From the NCBI GenBank assembly GCA_028820505.1, contig JAPPIT010000102.1, forward strand, positions 23,829 through 87,828: DNA of 64,000 nt, given 5' to 3'. Position numbers and translations under genes: made by a program. This document shows, piece by piece, positions 36,027 to 46,747 of the stretch. Source of the DNA: Defluviicoccus sp. Lineage in GTDB: Bacteria; Pseudomonadota; Alphaproteobacteria; MPNO01. The notes beneath the pieces were generated by a model. The model was not told the origin of the DNA. It did not search any database and saw only the letters and a program-made list of their open reading frames with translations. The first letter of the stretch is position 1. Each line of letters starts with the position of its first letter.

Positions 36027-38003
36027 GTGTCCCGTCCGGACCTCCCGATGTTCGATGCGGCGCTGAGCGGGCTGGTATCGGTGATCGCCTGGCCGGCGAT
36101 CGGATACCTCTTCCTTGGGGTCTTCATCGGGCTCTATTTCGGCGCGGTCCCGGGCCTGTCGGGCTTGGTGGGGATGGCGATCCTGTTGCCCTTCACCTTC
36201 TCGATGGACCCGGTGCCGGCGCTCGCCTTCCTGCTCGGCATGTTCGCGGTGACCACCACCAGCGACACCATCGCGTCGGTTCTGCTGGGTATTCCCGGAA
36301 CCGCCGCCTCGCAGGCGACCATCCTCGACGGCTACCCGATGGCGATGAAAGGCGAGGCCTCGCGCGCCTTCGGCGCGGCGTTCACGGTGTCCGCCGTCGG
36401 CGGGCTGCTGGGCGCGGTGGTGCTCGGCCTGTCGATCCCGATCGTCAAGCCGCTGATCCTCTCCTTCACCCAGGCGGAGTTCTTCATGCTGGGCCTGCTC
36501 GGGCTCGCGATGGTGGGCTCGCTATCCGGCGATTCGATGCTGCGCGGCCTCACCGCGGCTCTCATGGGGCTGGGGCTGTCCTATGTGGGCTACGCGGAGA
36601 ACGGGGCGGTTCCGCGCTATTGGATGGGCACGACCTATCTGCTCGAAGGGTTGCCGCTGATCCCCGTCGTCCTCGGCCTGTTCGCGCTCCCCGAGGTGAT
36701 CGACCTCGCCATTCGGGACAGCTCGATCTCGCGCGTGCCGAAGGACCGGGTGGCGGGCGGGATGATGACCGGCATCCGGGACGCATGGCGCAACTGGTGG
36801 CTGGTGCTGCGCTCGACCGCAATCGGCGCCTATGTGGGGATGCTGCCGGGGCTCGGCGGCTCCATCGTGGACTGGGTCGCCTACGGCCATGTCGTCCAGA
36901 GCAGCAAGGACAAGGACGGGTTCGGCAAGGGCGACGTGCGCGGCGTAATCGCGCCCGAGACCGCCAACAACGCGATGAAGGGGGGCGCCCTGATCCCCAC
37001 CGTCGCCTTCGGCATTCCCGGCAGCGCCTCGATGGCCATCCTCCTCGGCGCGCTCATGATCCAGAACATGACACCCGGGCCGGAGATGCTGACCACCAAG
37101 CTCGACATCACCTTCTCCCTGATGTGGACGCTGGTGATCGCGAACGTCGCGGGGGCCCTGCTCCTGATGCTGCTCGCCCGCCAGGTCGCCCGGGTGACCT
37201 TCGTGCGCGGCCATCTGGTGGTGCCGGCGATCACGCTCTTCGTGTTCATGGGCGCATGGCTTGCCACCTCCAATATCGGCGACTGGATCGTGCTCCTGAT
37301 CTTCGGGCTCGTCGGATACGTGATGAAGCAGGGGGGCGTGCCGCGCCCGCCGATGGTGCTCGGTTTCGTGATCGGCCCGATCATGGAGAACGCGCTCTTC
37401 ATCACAAACTCGGCGCATGACGGCTTGTCGTGGCTGGGACGACCCATCTGCCTCATTATCGGCGCGCTGATCGTGCTCTCGATCGTCTTCGCCGTCCGCC
37501 GTCAGAAGAAGAGGAAACCAAACGATACGCGGATCGTCGCCGATCTGGGGCGGACCGATCCGACGATGTCGCTCGTCGCGGTGGGGCTCCTGCTCGCGGT
37601 CGCGGTCTACGGGCTGGCGCCGACCTTCGCGTGGCCGGCCGATGTGGGCCGGACTCCGATGATCACCATGATCCCGGCGATCTGCCTTTCCGTGCTGGCG
37701 CTCTGGCAGGGCGCGGGCGAGGTCCGGCGCCTGCGAGCCGAGGGCGGCGAGGTCTTTCCGGTGCGCGCCGAAATCGCGCCGGTCGCGCGCCTCTACCTCT
37801 GGTGGATCGGCATGTTCGCCGTCACGATCCTGGCCGGCCAGCTCGTCGCCCTGCCAATCTTCGTCGCCCTCTACCTCCTCGTCTGGGGAGGCTATGCGTG
37901 GTGGATCGCCCTGATATACGCCGCCGCGGGATGGGCGTTCCTCTACATCATGTTCGACCGCATCGTCGCGGTCCTGTGGTATCCGTCGCTGCTGTTCCAC
38001 TGA
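36027..38003 (+). CDS. Tripartite tricarboxylate transporter permease TctA with C-terminal TctB-like extension
   Basis: GAVPGLSGLVGMAILLPFTF, LGIPGTAASQATILDGYPMA; last ~150 aa hydrophobic with TctB-like end LVALPIFVALYLLVWGGYAWWIALIYAAAGWAFLYIMFDRI. Start may be 36048. Confidence 0.88.
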   Translation: MSRPDLPMFDAALSGLVSVIAWPAIGYLFLGVFIGLYFGAVPGLSGLVGMAILLPFTFSMDPVPALAFLLGMFAVTTTSDTIASVLLGIPGTAASQATILDGYPMAMKGEASRAFGAAFTVSAVGGLLGAVVLGLSIPIVKPLILSFTQAEFFMLGLLGLAMVGSLSGDSMLRGLTAALMGLGLSYVGYAENGAVPRYWMGTTYLLEGLPLIPVVLGLFALPEVIDLAIRDSSISRVPKDRVAGGMMTGIRDAWRNWWLVLRSTAIGAYVGMLPGLGGSIVDWVAYGHVVQSSKDKDGFGKGDVRGVIAPETANNAMKGGALIPTVAFGIPGSASMAILLGALMIQNMTPGPEMLTTKLDITFSLMWTLVIANVAGALLLMLLARQVARVTFVRGHLVVPAITLFVFMGAWLATSNIGDWIVLLIFGLVGYVMKQGGVPRPPMVLGFVIGPIMENALFITNSAHDGLSWLGRPICLIIGALIVLSIVFAVRRQKKRKPNDTRIVADLGRTDPTMSLVAVGLLLAVAVYGLAPTFAWPADVGRTPMITMIPAICLSVLALWQGAGEVRRLRAEGGEVFPVRAEIAPVARLYLWWIGMFAVTILAGQLVALPIFVALYLLVWGGYAWWIALIYAAAGWAFLYIMFDRIVAVLWYPSLLFH

Positions 38004-38062
38004 CGGCGTACTACGGCATTTTCCGACCGGACGCGGTCGTACCCGGTTGCCGTGCGGCCTGA

Positions 38063-38908
38063 CTACTCGGCCTCCACCCTATTCCGCAGCACCCCGACCC
38101 CTTCGACCTCCACCTCGACCTCCTGGCCGGCGCGGAGCCAGCGCGGCTCGTCTTCCGAAACGGCCGAACCGCCGGGGCTGCCGGTCGCGATCATGTCGCC
38201 AGGCTCGAACCAGGTGAAACGGGATATGTGGGCGATCAGGAACGGCACCTTGAAGATCATCATGGCGGTCGAGCCGTCCTGGCGGAGTTCGCTGTCGACC
38301 CGGGTCCTTATCCTGAGATCGCCGATATCCCCCGCCTCGTCCGTGGTGACCATCCACGGCCCGATGGCGCCCGAGCGGTAGAAGTTCTTGCCGGGGCAGT
38401 TCTGGGTGCCGCGATGCTGCCATTCGCGCACCGAGCCCTCGTTCATCACGGTATAGCCGGCGACGTAATCCATCGCCCGCTCCTCCGGAATGTGCCGGCC
38501 CGCCTTTCCGATGACGACGCAGAGCTCGCCCTCGAAATCGAGCTCGTCGGAGACGCGCGGCTTCAGGATCGGCTCGCCGTGCGGCGCGAAGCTCGAGGGG
38601 AAGCGCGGGAAGACGCTCGGCCATTCCGGGCGTCCATCCTCCACGACCTCGTGGTAGCCGCGGTAGTTCCGCCCGATGCAGAGGATTTTCTCGGGTGCCG
38701 TGATGGGGAACATGTACTCGACCTCGTCGAGCCCGAAATCCGCGCCCGCGCCGGCTTCCGCCTCGATCCGGGACAAGGCGAGGCCGGCGACCGCGCTTTG
38801 CAGGGTCGGAAATTCCGCGCCGATGCGCGCGCCGAGATCGACGATGCCGCCATCGGCGACGACGCCGTAGCCTTCCCTGCCCGCGCGGCGGTAGCTGATC
38901 AGCTTCAT
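38063..38908 (-). CDS. Fumarylacetoacetate hydrolase family protein
   Basis: KILCIGRNYRGYHEVVE, DELDFEGELCVVIGKAGRHI, GDMIATGSPGGSA. Confidence 0.94.
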   Translation of the reverse strand: MKLISYRRAGREGYGVVADGGIVDLGARIGAEFPTLQSAVAGLALSRIEAEAGAGADFGLDEVEYMFPITAPEKILCIGRNYRGYHEVVEDGRPEWPSVFPRFPSSFAPHGEPILKPRVSDELDFEGELCVVIGKAGRHIPEERAMDYVAGYTVMNEGSVREWQHRGTQNCPGKNFYRSGAIGPWMVTTDEAGDIGDLRIRTRVDSELRQDGSTAMMIFKVPFLIAHISRFTWFEPGDMIATGSPGGSAVSEDEPRWLRAGQEVEVEVEGVGVLRNRVEAE

Positions 38909-38970
38909 CTCCGGCCTCCTTCGCCGGTCGAGGATACCATCATCGAGGCCTTCGCGGCCGATCGGGTCCT

Positions 38971-40242
38971 CTATCGGGGCGCCGTGTCCCCGGCGCGGGG
39001 ATCCAGGGCGCATGCGTTCGGCGATGTCCGGACCATCGGCACATAGTCCTCGCGGTCTTCGGGAGCGACGGCATCGCGCTGTCCGGTTCGCCACACCGCC
39101 CACAACGCCACCGCGGCATGCACCGCACAGGTGAACAGGAACAGGTATCGGGCTCCCAGCGCCTCCATCAGCACCGAGGCGAGCAACGGCCCGGCGACGG
39201 CACCGACCCCGAAAATTACCAGCAGACCCGCGCTGATCTCGACAAATTCGCCCGGTTCGGCGTGGTCGTTGGCATGCGCGACGGAAAAGCCGTAGACCGA
39301 GAAAGCCGCAGCCCCGAACAGGCAGTAGGCCGTATACAACGCCGGCAGGGGCAGTGCGGTTCCGAACATCAGAATCAGGCCCGCGCTGGCGGCAACCGCG
39401 CACAGGCCGGCGATCAGCCAGCGCCTGTCCGGCAGGCGGTCCGAAAGGCGTCCCAGCGGATACTGGACGAACGCGCCGCCCACGATCGCGATGCTGACGA
39501 AGACGGCGATGCCGGTCAGCGACAGGCCGAGGTTCTTGGCGTAGATCGGCGTCAGGCTCCAGACCGCACCGTTTGCCATGCCGTTGGTCATGCAGCCCAG
39601 GACCGCGACCTGCGAGTTCCGCCACAGCTTGCGCAGGTCCGGGCGCGCCCTGACCGGCACCGGCGGCGAGGGCGCGCGTGTCAGGCAGACCGGGATGACG
39701 GCGAGCGCGAACAGGATCGCCGCGACGGAGAACAGCACCGAACTACCCGGAGAATCGATCAGGATCAGATATTGGCCCGCGGTGACGGAGGCGAGGTGGA
39801 TCGCCATGTAGGCCGAGAACACCGTGCCCCGGTTGCGCAGGGTCGAGGCGGCGTTCAGCCAGCTCTCGATCACCATGTAGAGCCCTGAAAGGCACAGCCC
39901 GAGCACGACCCGGAAGACGATCCAGGCCAACGGGGTCAACGCCAGCGCGTGCAGCAGCGGAACGATGGCCCCGAGAGCCGCGACCGCGGCGTAGACGCGG
40001 ATATGCCCCACTCGGGCGACCAGCGGCGGCACCAGATAGCAGCCCAGCACGAAACCGGTGAAATAGGCGGCCCCGATGGCCCCGATCCAGGCGGCGCCGA
40101 AACCCTCGATTTCGGCGCGCAAGGGCACCAGGGTCAGGAACAGGCCGTTGCCCAGCATCAACAGCGCGACCCCCGCCAGCAGGGCGGCGACAGGCGCGAA
40201 CATCGACCTCGGTTCGGCAAGAAAAGCGGTTATCCGAGCCAC
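38971..40242 (-). CDS. MFS transporter
   Basis: 12 hydrophobic segments; VQYPLGRLSDRLPDRRWLI. Confidence 0.9.
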   Translation of the reverse strand: MARITAFLAEPRSMFAPVAALLAGVALLMLGNGLFLTLVPLRAEIEGFGAAWIGAIGAAYFTGFVLGCYLVPPLVARVGHIRVYAAVAALGAIVPLLHALALTPLAWIVFRVVLGLCLSGLYMVIESWLNAASTLRNRGTVFSAYMAIHLASVTAGQYLILIDSPGSSVLFSVAAILFALAVIPVCLTRAPSPPVPVRARPDLRKLWRNSQVAVLGCMTNGMANGAVWSLTPIYAKNLGLSLTGIAVFVSIAIVGGAFVQYPLGRLSDRLPDRRWLIAGLCAVAASAGLILMFGTALPLPALYTAYCLFGAAAFSVYGFSVAHANDHAEPGEFVEISAGLLVIFGVGAVAGPLLASVLMEALGARYLFLFTCAVHAAVALWAVWRTGQRDAVAPEDREDYVPMVRTSPNACALDPRAGDTAPR

Positions 40243-40389
40243 GGCATACGGCCCCCTCCCACGTTCGGACGGATGGTCCGGCGCGCAGCGATATGGGGAT
40301 GCGCGGCCCCCCGGGCAAGGGCCGTTTTCGACATCCGTCCCGGCGTCGTATTTCGGTATCGGGAGGCTGCGCTTTCGACCCCTGCCGCC

Positions 40390-40944
40390 CTATCCGCCGG
40401 CGGCCGCGCGGACCCGGCGGCGCAGCGCGGCGAGACCCCGATCGCGAATCCCGAGCGTTTCGAGACGCGCGATGGTGTCGTCCAGGTAATCCGCGTTCGC
40501 GCCGCGCTCGCCGCGGCAGGTCGCGATCCTGCGGACCTCCTCTTCCGCGGAAACGCCGCGCGCGTAGTAGGGCGTGGTGCGGTCGACCACCAGGGTATAG
40601 CCCCGCAACCGGCCTTGCGCGGTCTCCAGCCCGACCCCGCGCAGCAGATAGATGTCCTCGGCGAGCTCACGCCGGTCGAGATAGCGCGCGGCCGCCTCGC
40701 GCCGGCCGGCGGCGATCCGGTAGGCGACGCCCCGGCACGCCCCTCCACGGTCGAGCCCCAGCACGAGCCCCGGCCGCTCGGGCGTTCCCCGGTAGGCGGT
40801 CGAATCGACGCAGAACTTCCGGTGGTAGCCCCTGAGCAGCGCGCTCCGAGTCTCGACGGAGGCGAAGCCGGGATCCCACATCAGCGATCCGTAGGCGAAG
40901 AACCACACGTCGCCGGGACGGTCGAACGCGATCTTCGCCGTCAT
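40390..40944 (-). CDS. Gamma-glutamylcyclotransferase (ChaC-like)
   Basis: VWFFAYGSLMWDPGF, RGTPERPGLVLGLDRGGACRGVAYR, GARGVSAEEE-type region. Confidence 0.92.
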   Translation of the reverse strand: MTAKIAFDRPGDVWFFAYGSLMWDPGFASVETRSALLRGYHRKFCVDSTAYRGTPERPGLVLGLDRGGACRGVAYRIAAGRREAAARYLDRRELAEDIYLLRGVGLETAQGRLRGYTLVVDRTTPYYARGVSAEEEVRRIATCRGERGANADYLDDTIARLETLGIRDRGLAALRRRVRAAAGG

Positions 40945-41820
40945 CGGGAGGCCAGCACAAAACCGGTGACCGCGATCGCCATCCCGATCAGCGATACCGG
41001 ACCCAGTATCTCGTCGAATATCAGCCAGCCCATCGCGGCGGTAATCGCGGGCGTCAGGTAGAACATGCTGGCCACCCGCGAGGCCTCGCCGAGCCGGAGC
41101 AGGTAGTAGAGCAGGTGGTAGGCCCCGATGGTGAGGACGAAAACGAGCCAGAAGAGCGAAAGGACGAACTCGCCGGTCCAGTCGACGACCCGCGTCTCGA
41201 ACGCCAGCACGAGCCCGAGGGTCAGGACCGCGTTGACCCCCTGCTGCAGCGCGGTGCCGGAGCGAAGGTCCATGTCGGCGCAATAGCGCTTCTGGTAGAC
41301 GGTGCCGATCGTGAGCGCGAGCACGCTGGTCACGCCGAGCGCCATGCCGAACAACGTGCCCTCGGCGAGGTCGATCTTGCGCCAGACGACCATGACCACG
41401 CCGAGAAATCCCAGCACCAGCCCGATCCACTGGCGGGCGCGCACGGTCTCTCCCAGCGCGCGGCCCACGATCATCGCGGTCAGCAGCGGTTGCAGGCCGA
41501 CGATGAGAGCGAGCGTGCCGATCGCCACCCCCTGGTCGACGGCGACGAAGACCGACCACAGATAGCCGCCATGGAGCAGGAGCCCGGCCACGACCACGTG
41601 CCCGGCCTCCGCCGCGCTCGACGGCCACGGCGCCCGTACCGCCGCGGCCACCGCGACCAGGAACAGGGTCCCGAAGGCGAAGCGCAGCGCAAGGAACGTG
41701 AGCGGCTCGACATAGGGCATGCCGTACTTGGTGAAGATGTTCCCGGTGCTCCACGTCACCGCGAAGATCAGCGGGGCGGCGGCGAGAAACAGCGCATGCG
41801 CCGAACGCGGGGCGGTCACG
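40941..41820 (-). CDS. EamA/DMT family transporter (paralog 1)
   Basis: GTG start, duplicated EamA pattern, LIVGLQPLLTAMIVGRALGETVRARQWIGLVLGFLGVVMVV. Confidence 0.9.
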
Positions 41821-42703
41821 CGCCGGTCCTCCCCCGCCGGGTCACCAGAAACACGCCCAGGCCCGAGATCGCGAATCCGGCGAGCGCCGCCGGCCCGAAC
41901 GTCTCGCCGAAGCTGAGATAGCCGAGGACCACCGTGGTCGGAGGGGTAAGGTAGAACAGGCTGGAGACGCGCGCCGCCTCGCCGCGCCTGAGCAGGATGT
42001 AGTAGAGGTTGGAAGCGGCGATCGACAGGACCACCACCAACCATATCAGGACGAAGGCGAGCTCGGCGGTGGGCGCCACGCGGTTGCTTTCGACCAGGAG
42101 CGCGAGCGTTCCCGTGGTCAGGAAAGCGGCGCCGTGCTGGATAATCATGCCGGTCCTGAGATCCATGCCGTCGCAATAGCGCTTCTGGTAGAGCGACGCG
42201 GCGGTGATCAGTACGGGCGTCAGCGCGGCGAGCGCATAACCGAGCGCCGACCCCGAAGATACGCCGATGCGGTCGCCGAGCACGCAGGCAAGCCCGGCGA
42301 AACCGAGCACGAAACCGATCCATTGGATTGCGGTTACGCGCTCGCCGAGTGCGCGGCCCACCATGACGGCGGTGAGCAGCGGCTGCATCCCGGCCATCAG
42401 CGCGAGCGTTCCCTGGGCCACCCCCTCGCCCAGCGCGAGGAAAATGCACGAAAGATAGGCGGAGTGGAGCAGGAACCCGGCGACGGCGATGTGGCCCGCC
42501 TCGCGCCAGGTGGCCGGCCAGGCGGCGGCAAGAAAGGGAAGCGCGGCGCCCACCACGATCACGTTGAGCGCAGACCGTATCGCGAGCAGCGTCAGGGGTT
42601 CGGTGAACTCGATGCCGAGCCGCGTGACCGGGAAGCCGGAGGCCCAGCACAGCACGAACAGGCCGGGCGCGACGGTCACCCAGAGCGGCGTGGACTTGCC
42701 CAT
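41816..42703 (-). CDS. EamA/DMT family transporter (paralog 2)
   Basis: LMAGMQPLLTAVMVGRALGERVTAIQWIGFVLGFAGLACVLGDR; clearly similar to the adjacent gene. Confidence 0.9.
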   Translation of the reverse strand: MGKSTPLWVTVAPGLFVLCWASGFPVTRLGIEFTEPLTLLAIRSALNVIVVGAALPFLAAAWPATWREAGHIAVAGFLLHSAYLSCIFLALGEGVAQGTLALMAGMQPLLTAVMVGRALGERVTAIQWIGFVLGFAGLACVLGDRIGVSSGSALGYALAALTPVLITAASLYQKRYCDGMDLRTGMIIQHGAAFLTTGTLALLVESNRVAPTAELAFVLIWLVVVLSIAASNLYYILLRRGEAARVSSLFYLTPPTTVVLGYLSFGETFGPAALAGFAISGLGVFLVTRRGRTGA

Positions 42704-42783
42704 GCCGGCACAATAGCGCCCGCGCCGCCCGCGCTCGACCGCCGCCGCCTCGCCGCATATAAGTCCGCTCCGGAGGGTCGCGG

Positions 42784-43836
42784 ATGGCGAAGAAGGCCGC
42801 ATACGGGACGGCGGCGCTTATCGGTCTCGCCGCCGTCGCCTACAGCGCGATCTGGTGGAGTTCCGCCGAAAGGCTCCGCGGGGAGCTCGACGGCTGGGCC
42901 GCGGACATGCGAGGCCGCGGCTGGACGGTCTCCTACGATCGCGTGCGGATCGAAGGCTACCCGGCCTCGATCACCGCGATCGTCGAGACACCGTCGATCG
43001 GCGCGCCCGAGGACGCGGGCGGCTGGCGCTGGCGGGGACCCCGTGTGGCCGCGAAGGCCCGGCCGTGGAATCCCGACCGGATCGTGCTCGACGGGGCGGG
43101 CATCCACCGGCTCCGGACCGGGGGCGGCGATGCGGATCCGGTCCGGATCGCCGCGGGCGACGCGTCCGGCCTGATCCTCCGCCTGACCGACGCCCGCGCC
43201 ACGAAGGTCGTGCTGAAGCTTTCGGACATCGAGATCGATGCGCCCGGCCGCGCCCTGCCGCGCGGGCTCGGGGAGGCCGAAGCAACGATCCGCCTGCCCG
43301 ATCGGACGGCCCGGGTCGAGGACGGCCGCGGGCCGGAACCGCCAGGCCCGTCGATCGCGGCGAGTCTCAGGGATATCGAATTCGGCCGGGGCGATTCCGC
43401 CGCGCGCGGCGGAGCGATCGAGGAAGCCTCGCTGACAGCCAGGCTGATCGGGCCGTTCCCGCGCGACGCGACCGCGCAGTCGCTCGCGGTCTGGCGCGAC
43501 GGCGGCGGCACGATCGAGATCGGCGAGTTGTCCCTCCGCTGGCAAAAAGCGAACGGCAAGGGATCGGGTACCGTTGCGCTCGATCGCGATCTGCAGCCGC
43601 TCGCGGCGCTTACGATCCGGATCGAGGGTTACGCCGACCTGGTTCGCTCGCTGGTCGATCGGGGATGGTTGAAGAGGCGCGATGCCGGCGCGATCCAGCT
43701 CGGCCTCGATCTCTTCGCGCGCGCTGGCACGGGACAGCCGGGCGCGGTCGCGGTGCCGCTCACGTTCCAGAACCGCCGCGTCTTCCTCGGTCCGATTTCG
43801 GTGATGCGTCTGCCGCGGATCGAGTGGGGCGGCTAG
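42784..43836 (+). CDS. DUF2125 domain-containing protein
   Basis: N-terminal TM, WWSSAERLRGELDGWAADMRGRGWTVSYDRVRIEGYPASITA. Confidence 0.82.
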   Translation: MAKKAAYGTAALIGLAAVAYSAIWWSSAERLRGELDGWAADMRGRGWTVSYDRVRIEGYPASITAIVETPSIGAPEDAGGWRWRGPRVAAKARPWNPDRIVLDGAGIHRLRTGGGDADPVRIAAGDASGLILRLTDARATKVVLKLSDIEIDAPGRALPRGLGEAEATIRLPDRTARVEDGRGPEPPGPSIAASLRDIEFGRGDSAARGGAIEEASLTARLIGPFPRDATAQSLAVWRDGGGTIEIGELSLRWQKANGKGSGTVALDRDLQPLAALTIRIEGYADLVRSLVDRGWLKRRDAGAIQLGLDLFARAGTGQPGAVAVPLTFQNRRVFLGPISVMRLPRIEWGG

Positions 43837-44747
43837 CCCTCCTCGCTCGGCCGGGGTGGAATGTGCTGCTGCGCGGCGACGACGCCGCGGCGGATGTCGC
43901 GGGTCCGGGCGAAGAGAGATTCCAGCGCCGCCCCGTCCCCGACCCGCACGGCGCGCTGAAGCGCGGTCAGATCCTCGGTGAAGCGGCCCAGCATTTCCAG
44001 CACCGCGTCGCGGTTGTTGAGGAAGACGTCGCGCCACATTACCGGGTCCGAGCCGGCGATCCGGGTGAAATCGCGGAAACCGGCGGCGGAGTACTTGATC
44101 ACCTCCGACTTCAGCTGGTCTTCGAGATCGGTCGCCGTGCCCACGATCGTATAGGCGATCAGATGCGGGATATGCGAGGTGATCGCCAGCACGTGATCGT
44201 GGTGCGCCGCATCCATCCGGGCGACCATGCTGCCCGCCCGGCGCCACAGCTCGGCAACCCGTTCGATCGCGATCTCGTCGGTCCCCGGCGGCGGCGTGAT
44301 CAGGAACCAGCGGCCCTCGAACAGGGTGTCGAACCCCGCTTCCGGACCGGTGTTCTCGGTCCCGGCGATCGGATGGCCGGGGACGAAGTGGACCCCGTCG
44401 GGCAGGTGCGGCGTGACGGCTTCCAGCACCGCGCGCTTGACCGAGCCGACGTCGGAAACGATGGCGCCGGGCGAAAGGCTGGGCGCGATCGCGCGTGCGA
44501 CCTCGCCGTAGCTGCCTATCGGGGTGCAGATAATCACCAGATCGGCGCCCGCCGCCGCCTCGGCCGGATCGTGCGTCGTCGAATCGACGATCTCGAGCCG
44601 CTCGGCCGCCGCCAGGGTCTCGGCGCGGCGCGCGCAGGCGACGACATGGCCGGCGAGGCCGTCGCGCTTGACGACGCGGGCCAGCGAGGAGCCGATCAGC
44701 CCGATTCCGATCAGGGCGATCCGTTGAAACAGGATCCCGCTCGACAT
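43833..44747 (-). CDS. Prephenate/arogenate dehydrogenase family protein
   Basis: IALIGIGLIGSSLARVVKRDG, VPGHPIAGTENTGPEAG, SHIPHLIAYTIVG. Confidence 0.93.
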   Translation of the reverse strand: MSSGILFQRIALIGIGLIGSSLARVVKRDGLAGHVVACARRAETLAAAERLEIVDSTTHDPAEAAAGADLVIICTPIGSYGEVARAIAPSLSPGAIVSDVGSVKRAVLEAVTPHLPDGVHFVPGHPIAGTENTGPEAGFDTLFEGRWFLITPPPGTDEIAIERVAELWRRAGSMVARMDAAHHDHVLAITSHIPHLIAYTIVGTATDLEDQLKSEVIKYSAAGFRDFTRIAGSDPVMWRDVFLNNRDAVLEMLGRFTEDLTALQRAVRVGDGAALESLFARTRDIRRGVVAAQQHIPPRPSEEG

Positions 44748-44750
44748 GGA

Positions 44751-45839
44751 TCAGCCCGCGAACGCCTCGATCGCCTCGACGAGGGTCCGCATCTCGTCCT
44801 CCAGCCCGACGGTGATCCGCAGGTGGCCGGGAAGGCGGTTGCCGCCGACCGCGCGGGGAATCAGACCGTAGCGAGCGAGATGGGCAAGCGCCGCTTCCGC
44901 GTTTTGCCCTTCCTCGGCCGCGAACTCCACGAGCACGAAATTGCCGACGCTCGGCGTGACGGGAAAGCCCGCTGCCGCGATCCGCTCGGAAATCCACGGC
45001 AGCCAGGCCGCGTTGTGATCGCGCGACCGGGCGAGAAAATCGGTGTCCCCGACCGCGGCGATCCCCGCCGCCTGCGCCGGGGCGTTGATGTTGAAGGGGG
45101 AGCGGATGCGGTGCAGCACGTCGGCGATCGGCTCCGGGCAGTAGGCCCAGCCGAGCCGGACGCCGCCGAGCCCGTAGATCTTGGAGAACGTCCGGGTCAT
45201 CACGGTGTTCCGGCCGCGGTCGACCAGCGACTCTCCGGCGGCGTAGTCGTTGCGCGTCACGTATTCGGCGTAGGCCGAATCGATCACGAGGACCACGTCG
45301 TCGGGCAGGCCCGCGCGCAGACGCTCCAGCTCCGCCTGCGGGACGTAGGTTCCGGTCGGGTTGTTCGGGTTGGCGATGAAGACGATCCGGGTCCGCGGCG
45401 TGACCGCGGCCAGAAGGGCATCGACATCCGCGGTGAGGTCCCGTTCCGGCGCCTCGACCACCCTGGCGCCCACGCTCAGCCCGGCGAGCCGGTACATCAC
45501 GAAGGCGTGGGCGTGGGTCAGCACCTCATCGTCCGGTCCCGCATAGCCGCGCACAAGCAAGGTGATCAACTCGTCCGATCCGGCGCCGCAGACGATGCGC
45601 GCCGGGTCGAGCCCGTGCGCCCGTCCGATCGCCTCGCACAGCGCCGCCGCGCCGCCGTCGGGATACCGATGAATGTCGGCCGCGGTTTCGGCCAGGGCGC
45701 GCATCGCCGCCGGGCTCGGCCCCAGCGCCCCTTCGTTCGACGACAGCTTGATCGTGCGTGCCTTGCCCGGGATCGAGGAATCTCCGGGTACGTAGGGCGC
45801 GATCTCCAGGATTCCCGGCCGGGGAGTGGGCTCGCTCAT
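44751..45839 (-). CDS. hisC: Histidinol-phosphate aminotransferase
   Basis: [53 protein letters not shown] motif. Confidence 0.95.
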   Translation of the reverse strand: MSEPTPRPGILEIAPYVPGDSSIPGKARTIKLSSNEGALGPSPAAMRALAETAADIHRYPDGGAAALCEAIGRAHGLDPARIVCGAGSDELITLLVRGYAGPDDEVLTHAHAFVMYRLAGLSVGARVVEAPERDLTADVDALLAAVTPRTRIVFIANPNNPTGTYVPQAELERLRAGLPDDVVLVIDSAYAEYVTRNDYAAGESLVDRGRNTVMTRTFSKIYGLGGVRLGWAYCPEPIADVLHRIRSPFNINAPAQAAGIAAVGDTDFLARSRDHNAAWLPWISERIAAAGFPVTPSVGNFVLVEFAAEEGQNAEAALAHLARYGLIPRAVGGNRLPGHLRITVGLEDEMRTLVEAIEAFAG

Positions 45840-46747
45840 TGTTCGTTCGCGGCCTGTTGCGCGTCGATGTCCTTGCGAACGAAGGGTTCCGCGTAGGCGC
45901 CCAATACCTGCACGACCGCGGGCTCCTCGCCGCCGATCTCCTCCGCGACGGCGGCGATCCGCTCGTCTTTGCGCTCGACGAAACCGTCGACCTCAACCAG
46001 GAAAAGAGTGGAATCCCGGTTCACATCGTCGCTATGCGTCAGGGTCATTTTCGGCTCCAGACCGTGCGCCTTGAGGGCGCCCAAGACGCGGCCGCGGCTG
46101 GTCTCGGTGCCGACCGTCACCACGACGACGCTGCGGTCCCGCGCGGAGGGATGGGGGTCCTGCATCGCGATCACCAGCGAATCATGGGACGGGCCGGAAT
46201 GCCGTTGCGTCGGCACGAAAGGCAGGCGCGCGACGATGGATGGGCCGTTGCCGCCCTCGGGGTCCCGTCCGTACCGCACCAGGCGCGGCCACCAGGGCGC
46301 GTCCTCGCCCTCGGCCGGGAACGGCAGGATTCCCGCCGATGCATTGCCGCGGGTCACGTCGTTGAACACGCCGGCCGCCGTCCGGCGTATCGAAACCGGC
46401 GCGGCGGCGCCGAAATGGATTTCCGCCACTTCCTGGCAGGCGTCCGATTCCTCGGCCGCATAGACGGCGACCACGAACCGTTCCTGGAGCCCGAGGCTCG
46501 CCGAAATGATCTGCCGCCAGATCAGCATCAGCGGGCCGAGCGGGAACTCGCCGTCGTGCCGGTCCGCCAGCCGGCGCAGTATGTCCGCCTCCCGGCCGGG
46601 CCGGTAAGTCGGTCCGCCGGACGTCGCCTTGGCGTCGTCGACGGCGCGCACCAGCGCGGCACGTTCCTTCAGCAGGTCGTGCAGCCGGTCGTCGATCGAA
46701 TCGATGCGCTTCCGGACTTCCTCCAGCGACTTCTCGGAACGATCCAT
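45836..46747 (-). CDS. Chorismate mutase (type II N-terminal domain with long C-terminal region)
   Basis: [29 protein letters not shown]...[15 protein letters not shown]: AroQ pattern; operon with hisC/tyrC-like. Confidence 0.88.
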   Translation of the reverse strand: MDRSEKSLEEVRKRIDSIDDRLHDLLKERAALVRAVDDAKATSGGPTYRPGREADILRRLADRHDGEFPLGPLMLIWRQIISASLGLQERFVVAVYAAEESDACQEVAEIHFGAAAPVSIRRTAAGVFNDVTRGNASAGILPFPAEGEDAPWWPRLVRYGRDPEGGNGPSIVARLPFVPTQRHSGPSHDSLVIAMQDPHPSARDRSVVVVTVGTETSRGRVLGALKAHGLEPKMTLTHSDDVNRDSTLFLVEVDGFVERKDERIAAVAEEIGGEEPAVVQVLGAYAEPFVRKDIDAQQAANEQ

